A stretch of 64,000 bases of DNA from assembly GCA_011009095.1 (NCBI GenBank), contig VTPC01000021.1:29239-93238 (forward strand), in the 5' to 3' direction. Both the position numbers and the translations under genes were made by a program. Of this stretch, positions 55,795-64,000 are shown in pieces. The number at the start of each line of letters is the position of its first letter. Position 1 is the first letter of the stretch. This DNA comes from Ignelater luminosus. Its lineage: Eukaryota; Arthropoda; Insecta; Coleoptera; Elateridae. The notes under the pieces were generated by a model that did no database searches, had not been told where the DNA came from, and saw nothing but the letters and a program-made list of their open reading frames with translations.

Positions 55795-58700
55795 TCTAGT
55801 GGTGACCGTGAACTAAGTAGAGTAAAATTCTTTAATTGCTGTTACATTAATAACACGCCCCTGGCAGCTTTGGATTAAAAACTAGCCTTCCTACCGGATT
55901 CCAGAAAAGTCTCTTTTATGTTTTATTGATTTTGTAAAACTGTTTTCTATCCCAAGAAGCATTAAGGTTTACAAAAGAGTGAGAGGAATATACTCGTCTG
56001 GTTGTAGTTTTGTGTTTTGTGATCTGTCTAGACTGAAATTTTCTAATTGCCGTTACATTATTAACATTGTCCCGACAGCCTTGGATTGAATTATTAAAGA
56101 ATTGTTTTTTGTAGATTGGATGGTTTTTTCTTCTTGTAATTTTCATATGCCTTCTTTTTAGTCCTAAGCTAGAGCTCTGAGATTTTTTACTTTTTCTGGT
56201 AGATGTAATTGCTTCAACGTAGGAATTTTTTTATGAGTTTGTTCCTTTTAAAGCATTGCATGGGTAAAGAACCACTCCGTACAGTCCTATGTCTCCATAT
56301 CGACGTTATTAGGATGAGATTTTACTGGGTATTTTCATTTCAATTGCCGTTTGTTTAATTAATTTTTTAAACATTTCTTTTGGCATGGATGATTCTGTAT
56401 ATTTCATAAATGTAAATGCGTTCCTATTAAATAAACATCATCTCTTTAAAACAAATGATAAGTGATAAAAGTAGATCAAGCTACAAATTTCTTTTTTAAA
56501 AATAATTTTCTGATAATTATCTAGTTTAATGACTATTAAATTTCCTAATCCTAATCTTAATTGTAAGGTTATTTAAATTTTAATAAACCTTTATTAATTT
56601 TCTTCAATAGTATTTTATGTTAATAACTACCCTTTAAAACTTTTTAGAAGCTTTAAGTCAAGCTTAGTGGCATTTTACCCGGTTTTATTCTATCATTTAC
56701 TTTTTCTTGTTTGTTTTTAAGATAGAAATTCTCGTCTAATTAGAAGAGCTTTTTATTGTTTCCAAATTATTCTTTGTAAAAGAGGGCTTCTTTAGTTGAC
56801 TGGACAAATAGTAACTCTTTGTTTCCAGATCGTATTATACAGATCTAGCAATTCTGCCTTTCAAGCTCTAGAAAACGATTAACTGTTCCATACGGTATAA
56901 TGTCTGATTAGAACAGAAAAGTAATTTGTTCTTGGTGAAAATCACATTGTATTTAAGTGAATTTTCAAAGTTCATACTGAAAGGATGTTTGAGATAATTT
57001 TTTGTTTGCTGAAATATAAAAGCGTTCTGCGTGTGTCGCATTGGGCCCAAGCTTTTCTCAATCTCTAATATGATCAGAGGAGATGTTTTAGTTACTTAAG
57101 GGTAATTCTTCCTGTTTAATTAACAAAGATTTCTTTATTCCCTTAACAATGTTTGAATGGTTATGTAGTATTATATGTTCTTTAGACAAAACCGATTTTG
57201 AAAGTTTTATGAAAATGCTAAGACTGTTTAAATAATAAAAAAAATTTAATAAATGGTAAAGACACCACGTCTTGTTGAAAGAGAAAGTCACAAAATTACA
57301 AATTATTATAGGCATAAGCAATGTCGGATTTGAATACAGGTTTGTTAAAGTAAACTATTTACGATACCATACAGTGACCTACAACATCTTGAGGTCTGGG
57401 TAGATCTGTTTTCAGGGAATGTCACACATGACTAACAATGACTAAATGTATCTCGCCCTCATTTTCTTGTCCCTATCGATTGACCTTATCCTATCAACTG
57501 TTTTTCGAAATTAACACCAAGAAAAACGTGGATTTACAAATGCCACGTCACGTTCTTTTTTAAAGGTCACTGCGTTATTGCTATAGAATCTGACCTGATT
57601 TTCCGCACTTGCCTTCAATCTTTATCGTAGTTAATTAATAGTAATAAATGAACTGTCAGCTGTGAATCCAGAAAAAATATTTTTTGAATTTGTTGTTCTT
57701 CTTGCCCAAAAAGCAATAAGCAACCTACTTTAATGGAGGGAATCTACAGACAGCACATTGTATTCTACTTTATTTTAAATATACTAAGTTGTGATGGTTC
57801 AGCCTAGTTGGAAACAAAAGTATACAAGGTACTCCTAAGACAGTTGGGCAAAATTTAGGATTAGCTTAAATACTCTATAAGAGTGAAAAAGTTCCTCCAA
57901 ACATATATCCTGGTTCCAAGATATAAAGTATTAAAGTGTCTAATGAAAACAACATTCAACGCTGAGATGAGATTTTCTACGTTTTTGTTACTATAAGACG
58001 CCTACTGTTCTACAAATTCTTAAGTTGATTATCCTCGGAAGAAAAGTATTTGAAAAATAAACGTTACGCAACTGAGAAAATCCATGATTATGCTAGTTCT
58101 GAGGTTTATGCCCAATCTAACAGTGAGAGCATTTTTTACTTTGCTTGTAGGATGCATTGTTTTCTGGTAAAACAGAATTTGATATCTAAGGATGTTAGAA
58201 TTTAATTTCTAGTAATTTAGTTTTTCTTAATATTTTGAAAACTACTTGCAATGTTTACATGAAATTTTTTGTATGTTTATTGTACTTGCCTTGCCGAACA
58301 GACGGAGTAATCGATGCAATTTTTGAGATATTACAAAAAGGGAGATTTCTCCCAAGTTAGCAAGCTTTCGTTTCTTTGAAAATATCACGAGTACTGCACA
58401 CGATTACTCTAACTGTTCGCTGCGGCAAGTATGGAAGTAAACACATTTTCCTTATACAATTTTATTTAAGCATTTCTAACAGTGGTGATATTTAAGATGT
58501 TCAACTTTGATGCCCTACATCTAGAAAGATCTGAATTGTAGGGCATAGTATGTTTATATGAACCTTTATCATTCTTGCAATGAATTTAAGCTAACCCCAG
58601 ACTTTGGCCAACTATTTCAGGACTCCCCTGAATAGTACCTCACTGTATTCTTCACATTTGCTAAAATGTGCCTCTGGAAATGGCCAGATTTATACTAATT

Positions 58701-60200
58701 TCAGCTAACTTGAATTTTTGCATTTATACAAAAAGCTAGATTGATTTAATTATTATATGGTGGGTTTGAAAAATAGGGATCAACATTTGGAGATCGTATT
58801 AAACACAACAAGAAGCAAAATACCAATATATGCATAAGCTTGTACAAAATGCAGTGTTTGAAGTTTACACACTCGTTTCCTTGAGAAAAAGTTGTTTACT
58901 ATGGCTTGACTGGGAATAATCTTCCTTTCAAAGAACTCAAATTTAGTTTAATGTAATATCCAAAGACGATGGTAGAGACGGTAAGAATGCGGCATCAGAA
59001 CAAAGGCAGGTTCTTAGGATACTTTACTTTTTTCAAAGGTAAAAGAAAAAAAGAAAGAGCCAAGGTACCAGATTGTAGATGATGGAATTTTGGCTACATA
59101 CCTTAAGCGTCGTTAAGACGCCAAGACACTAACAATACCAACAATGAAAATGACTATTTGTTTATCAATTTTCAAAAGAGAATAATCCTTGGAGCCCACC
59201 ACGTATAGTGATATAAGAATTACCAATAAGATCAACTTAAAGAAAGGGGCGCTAGATGAAGTTGCAAAAACCCTTAAAATTTAATCGCAATGAACCAGCA
59301 TATTTGAATTTAAAGTTGAAGGTATAAACATAAAAATTAAAATTGAAATATAAAACGGACAAATTCACAATCTAAAATAAGTGCATATAAAATACAACAT
59401 AATTTTTCTATCATCGAAGGTTTTTTTGTACGTTAAGAGAGGAGGTTAAAACTACCAAAAGTCGCACTCTAATATATTATAAAGAAGTAAGTTTCGACTG
59501 CTAACCTGTTAAATTATAGGGAAGGTAATATTGATATAACGAGTACCAAAAAATTGTTGCAGTATAAAGAAACCTAAAGTCAAATTAAATGTTCAGGATG
59601 CCCTCTTTGAATTTATATACAACAATCTAGATGTTTTGTCATAGACTGCCGAACGCACTCCACAATACCTGAAACATTACGTATTGCATTGCAACTATCC
59701 ACGGTTCACTGAATGGCCTCAAATAAAAAAAATTTATAGAGTTCAGATCAAGCTACACAATTGGACTACTTCTGCAGATTTACTTATCACCAAATCTATC
59801 TTTCACGAAATGTCTGATTGAAATGTAGGAAAAGTGAAAGTTTATAATGTACGGAAGCCAAAAATGTCAGAAACTTATGTTAAATCCAATTTAAATTTCA
59901 GCGTCGGTGGGGCACGGGTTAATATCAATATTTCTTAATGAAATGTGACTTATGATATCTCTTTTTAATGAAGACTCGATTTCTGGGTTGGAACGCTTAA
60001 AATTCGGAAGTTGACTTTTTAAGGACAACCCTAAAGAACACATTGACCAAACATTGTTTGTAACAAGTGCTCTTAATCTGTTAAGGAAGAAATAGTCCTA
60101 TCAATTTATCACCAAGCATGCAAAGCCGTACATACGTTGACATTAAACTGCTGCTGAGGTTTTCTTTGCAGAATATCACGTGGATTTTTTCCGCCTTTAA
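55795..60200. other. Long AT-rich region without recognised genes
   Basis: About 4.4 kb with no domain, terminal repeat or convincing exon. A mildly GC-richer word cluster at 59895-59925 is isolated. Confidence 0.5.
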
Positions 60201-60209
60201 TTGGATGCT

Positions 60210-62250
60210 ATGAAAGTCGATGTTTAAACCATTTCTTAGAATAGTTAGGATTACACTTTGATACAACTCTCTTTTCAAACACTTGATCTGACAATTTATG
60301 ACTTTTTGGCAGATTTGTCATTGTAGCGTAAGAAAAAAGTTTTTCAACTGTTGGAGATGCCGGTAAAGGCGTACTATATTTTATAAAAGCGTCTTTTATC
60401 TCCGGGTATCTGTTCAGTAAGTCCAGTTCCTTACTGTTTTTAGCAAAAGAGTGAAACATTAACAATTCGGTTTTTGTCAGGGAAACATGAGGGTTGGAAC
60501 CATCGGAGGAAACCCCAAGTGCTAACTAACTATTGTTATCAGAGTCCAAATCTGAATCAAATTTAAAAAAAGTTATTTTTTTATTTTTTCCTTTTCCTTG
60601 TTACACTCGTTGTTTGTTGTGGTTCTTCATTTATTTGTTTTGATAAGCAGGACAACCACTTGTTTTTAAATCGAGGATAAGATAGAGCAGCTATTGAGGC
60701 ATGTTCTGCCTTTGCATTATTAAGGTCAAAAAATCGCTCAAATCTGGTTTCAACACTTTTTCTGTATGTTTCAATTAGAGGTGCACAGTAAATGAATTTA
60801 TCTTTTTTTTTTTAATTTTTTGCAATTTCCTTTTTAAAGCCAGACGACATCGGAGTACATTCCCATAATAAGTATTGATCTCACTTTGCATATCAAGCGC
60901 TTCTGCCACTGGTGCAGCACATGTCAAATATTTTTTTAAGTAATCAAATTTGTTATCTTTAATGACACTTTTAATGTGTAAAGCCCTGTGTAACCACAAA
61001 CTCTTTTCTTCAATTGATGAAATTTGTTAAAGTGCATCAAACAAGCTTACTGTGTTTTATAACATGTCTTAAATGATTTCACCTGTTTTAAATCGTCTTG
61101 CAGCGTTTCAGAGATTATTGCATTTTTTTATAGTTGCGGTATGTATATCAGATAATGGAGTATCTTCGACACACAACATTTTATTGGCATCTACGTTTGC
61201 ACATAGACTTACTTATCTTAGATGAGTTGGCAGCAAGCGGAATTTCTCTTTTTTGTCTAAGCATGAAGCTGTCTCTATTTTTATTTCTTCAACTAAAGCG
61301 TGCAAATCTCACTGTCTCAACAGCTTCACGGATAATATTTGAAGAAGAACAAAAGGGTTTCACAAAATTACTGCTATTGTCAATAACAGATACAGCTAGT
61401 TTATTTATGGTCAAGCCAAAAACTGTATAAATCAGTTATGCGGTGATAGCTGTGGGTGTCTTTAAATCTCTGACAGGCTAATGCCACTGAAATCCTCTTT
61501 CGATCTTTTGTTATCCAGAAAACTTCGCTTCTTTCCAGACCAAATATCAAGCGTTCATCAACTTCCTGCAGTTCTGTGTTCATTTGAGAAATTTGTTATT
61601 CGTAATAGTCCTCTATACGACGACGCGCCAAACTTCCACGGCTTATTAATTTTAGATTTATATTTGATATCTCTAAATTAGTAAATATTTTTAAAAGGTA
61701 TGGATCTTCTACAGATCTTAATGGTATCATAGAGTGAATAAAGTATTCAACAATGTTTTCTTCAAATTCCTCTTCTAATAAGTGTTTTGACTTCTTTATT
61801 TTATTTCGAGTGTTTTACCGCAATTTTGTTCGTGTGTTTTATCTTCTTTCGTTTTCTTCATGTATGCTTTATACTCCTTAACACATTCTTGTCCATGTTT
61901 TTGTTTCAAGTGACTTAAGAAACTAGATGTGCAGTTGTCATACCCCTTCATTTTGGTAGTTTTTGGAGAACATTTTACAAACAATGCCGTGATTTTATGT
62001 GCAGTAGACACTTCTAGTAAGTATTTAAAAAATGTACCGTCAAGGAAATGAAGATGCGGTAGTGAAGAACTCAACGTACTTAAACCCGTAGATTGCAAGT
62101 CCAGATTCAGCGAGTCGTTAGTGTCCGTAATGTTGCTACTTTTGTCATCCTTTATCACTGATATTACTTTAAATTGATCAAACACATAATAATATACGTA
62201 AAAATATTTAAACAGCCATAAGTAACACGCACAGAACGCAAGCGACACAA
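60210..62250 (-). pseudogene. Decayed hAT transposase
   Basis: Minus strand from about 62250. A BED-like zinc-finger region comes first (FVKCSPKTTKMKGYDNCTSS, FLSHLKQKH, about 61985-61900). Next is ENIVEYFIHSMIPLRSVEDP with SRGSLARRRIEDYYE (about 61765-61610), the usual hAT 'VxxMxPFxxVEDP...SRxTLxRRI' block. VFWITKDRKRISVALACQRF and DTHSY follow (about 61510-61450). In other frames come FDYLKKYLTCAAPVAEALDM with NTYYGNVL (about 60940-60850). Finally the dimerisation end reads YPEIKDAFIKYSTPLPASPT, then VEKLFSYATMTNLPKSHKLSD (about 60405-60290). Stops separate the blocks. Terminal repeats and target duplication were not identified. Confidence 0.8.
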
Positions 62251-62254
62251 GAGT

Positions 62255-62535
62255 GAAGACTGAAGTTAGCTACTATACAGAGACGCGGAAGAGACGTACC
62301 GTGCACTCGAGTTTGAGCCTGCATAGATATGAAATAATCACAACAGATAAAATCAGAAACCGAAAACAAAATCACTGGTTATTTGAGTCCGATAATTTAT
62401 TTTAAATCAATGCGCACGCATGACAAAAAATACTCTTGGTACATATTGCACTATAAGGGGGTAGTAATGGTATAAACATGACAGCAAATATAATTATTAT
62501 AGAAAAATAAAATGAAAGCGGGTAGATATGAGAAA
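62255..62535. other. Flank of the hAT remnant
   Basis: Should hold the hAT 5' end; no terminal repeat could be matched to the other side. Confidence 0.35.
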
Positions 62536-62539
62536 CTTA

Positions 62540-63100
62540 TAACTAAATCAATTGCCAATACAATTAGCGCGAACAATGGATGTAAATCAATTGTTTGGAA
62601 AATAACTGACGATTAAATTCTTAATTACGATTAAATTAATTGTACACAACAGTTAAGTTACTTAAGTGAAATTATATATTGCAATTAAGCATTTAGTTGA
62701 GTTAAATCAATTGCAGTTGATTTAGTTGCAATTAATAACTTAATTAAATGATTAGTTAATTTAAAGTCTAGATAGTTAATGCCCAACACTGCCTACAACA
62801 CCCATCATCCATCGCGTTTCACGACTACTAACTAATAATTTAGTAAGTAGGCAAACATTTAATTGTCGATTGTTAGTTGTATGTGCTTTGTAGTTAAGAG
62901 TATTTAATTGTAGATTTTAATTGCAGAAACAATTAACAATTAATGAATTGCAATTGCAAGATTTCATAATTATGATTAATTAATTGTAATTGTAGTAACT
63001 CACAATTAGAATTAAGTTTTTTAATTGTTAGTTGTGATTAAAAACAAAAATTTAATTGTTATTATTAATTGCTCGCACAATTATAGTTTACTCAACTCTG
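62540..63100. repeat. Low-complexity stretch rich in AATTG/CAATT
   Basis: The pentamer AATTG, its complement CAATT and TTAATTAA-like words recur throughout at irregular spacing. This looks like an expanded and mutated simple repeat rather than a gene. No coding frame persists. Confidence 0.6.
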
Positions 63101-63183
63101 CCACCTGGTTGTCTTCGATTAAGAAATAATTGCGCATAGAGCCGTTTAGCTGCCAATTTTTATATTAGGTTATCAGATATCGC

Positions 63184-63363
63184 CTAGACTTCGTGCGATC
63201 TTAAAACTACATGTAAACGTCATGAGTGACGCCACGCACAGTTTACGAAAATAGGTCGGATCAGTAGAACAGCCATGTTACGCCACTGTGATTTTAATAA
63301 CGTCATACTTGATGCATTTTCGTTCATGACGTACATGTAGTTCTAAGACCGCACGAAGTCTAG
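63184..63363. mobile_element. 180-bp MITE with about 40-bp TIRs
   Basis: CTAGACTTCGTGCGATCTTA at 63184 is matched inversely by the right end (GACCGCACGAAGTCTAG at 63363). The arms continue with ACTACATGTA and ACGTCATGA, about 40 bp with a few mismatches. TA lies at both ends (63185-63186 and 63361-63362), so a TA duplication and Tc1/mariner origin are possible. The centre is non-coding. Confidence 0.8.
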
Positions 63364-63369
63364 TTCTGC

Positions 63370-63728
63370 GTTTGTATAACCAATTATGATTAAACCAGAA
63401 GCAAGTACAACATTGATGCTGAGTGTAATTTATGATTAAGAAAAGGTGATAGGAATTTCTTTGTACTGTATGAAACTATATAAAAATCAACGGTTTTTCT
63501 ATGTAGGCACTGATTAATAGTTAAGTAATGGTTCAATTTCTAACCTTGATTAGGTTAAATTTCTTCTTAACTGTAATATTCAAGGCAAGCGTTTGATAAA
63601 TTGACCTAAAAGATTTCTGTCTTAATAGAAATGTAAATCTGAAAAATCTTTCTGTAGTTAAGAGCAAGATAAGCAATACTTTATCATTTATGACCCACAC
63701 CTATAGAACAGTGTTCTTAAAGGACATG
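63370..63728. other. AT-rich spacer
   Basis: No gene or repeat recognised between the MITE and the mariner copy. Confidence 0.5.
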
Positions 63729-63732
63729 TGTA

Positions 63733-64000
63733 CGAGAGTGGTCTGCAAAGTTTCCGACCTAACAAAGATACAAGACATTCTTTCTGAAAATTTTTTTTTA
63801 TTTTTCAACATAGTCCCTTTGTAACTCTACACACTTCTCCCAGCGATGCTCCCATCTCTGAAACCCGTCCAAATAGTACTCGGCATTTTTCTCTGCAAAA
63901 TAATTGTTCACGAAGGTGATTGCCTCTTCATTTGACAAAAATCTTTGTCCTCCGAGCGCAATTTTTAGATGAGGGAACAAAAAAAAGTCGCTTGAGGCTA
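63733..64000 (-). mobile_element. Second mariner copy, cut by the window edge
   Basis: Starts with the same terminal repeat as 38072 (CGAGAGTGGTCTGCAAAGTT, a few changes) after TA. It continues almost base for base with the 3' part of that transposase gene: FPHLKIALGGQRFLSNEEAI, FAEKNAEYYLDGFQRWEHRW and EKCVELQRDYVEK on the minus strand. One small indel in the poly-T near 63791 and scattered substitutions separate the copies. The rest of the element, including the catalytic part, lies beyond 64000. Confidence 0.92.

Noticed and set aside
55448-55795. Open frames on both strands, 91-115 codons
   Set aside because: They lie in a GC-rich retroposon insert, cross its 3' border and the target duplication, and are made of simple-repeat-like residues.
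1-64000. CRISPR arrays, operons, bacterial-type promoters, tRNA and rRNA genes
   Set aside because: No regularly spaced direct repeats, no polycistronic gene order and no recognisable tRNA or rRNA sequence; the window is eukaryotic. A dedicated tRNA scan was not possible, so a single tRNA could have been missed.

Overview
This is a window of AT-rich eukaryotic nuclear DNA, almost certainly from an insect. The evidence is three exons of an insect-type aldehyde oxidase with short GT..AG introns, and a dense set of transposable elements of types common in insects: mariner, Tc1-like, piggyBac, hAT, MULE-like, several LINE types and two little-known transposase-like families. There is no bacterial gene organisation, no CRISPR array, and I recognised no rRNA or tRNA gene. 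I cannot name the insect order.

The only confident host gene is on the minus strand at 12912-13759. Three exons encode the N-terminal two-[2Fe-2S] region of an aldehyde oxidase/xanthine dehydrogenase-type molybdo-flavoenzyme, up to the start of the FAD domain. The tiny first exon and about 1,000 downstream residues were not found. A second possible host exon, of unknown function, is at 4007-4141 on the plus strand.

The rest is mostly mobile DNA of mixed ages, often nested. From left to right: a MULE-like transposase gene on the minus strand (1-3703) is split by a 1.84-kb long-TIR element (883-2719). Then come decayed Tc1 (6.8-7.4 kb) and Tc/mariner-like (8.5-9.0 kb) pieces, a GC-rich R1/I-type LINE 3' end (14.9-16.8 kb), an internally deleted mariner (18.5-18.9 kb), a non-coding TIR element (19939-20825), a piggyBac with exact TTAA ends (25278-27650), and a TIR-bounded element carrying a DUF7869-like protein (32953-35369). 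These are followed by a mariner with exact ends (38072-39355), a LINE ORF1/endonuclease piece (40.1-41.7 kb), and an RTE/L1-like LINE (43.6-48.4 kb) interrupted by a second long-TIR element (44380-45526) and by a Tc/mariner-like element with about 300-bp TIRs (46428-48340). The right end holds a further Tc/mariner-like fragment (50.6-51.1 kb), a possible Transib-like remnant (52.5-53.5 kb), a retroposon with a 10-bp target duplication (55262-55780), a decayed hAT (60.2-62.25 kb), a 180-bp MITE (63184-63363) and a second copy of the mariner running off the window.

The most interesting signal is in three TIR elements (883-2719, 19939-20825, 44380-45526). Each is flanked by an 8-bp duplication built on the same palindromic core, TGTACA. 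Two of them carry remnants of the same otherwise uncharacterised insect protein family, with motifs such as PCHxxAxxxxVKxVTEA and an LDGxxTxGP/GPIG block. This suggests that the protein is the transposase of a long-TIR DNA transposon group with palindromic target choice. The DUF7869-like element makes a parallel case for a second such family. All family names come from motif recognition by eye; no database search was run.
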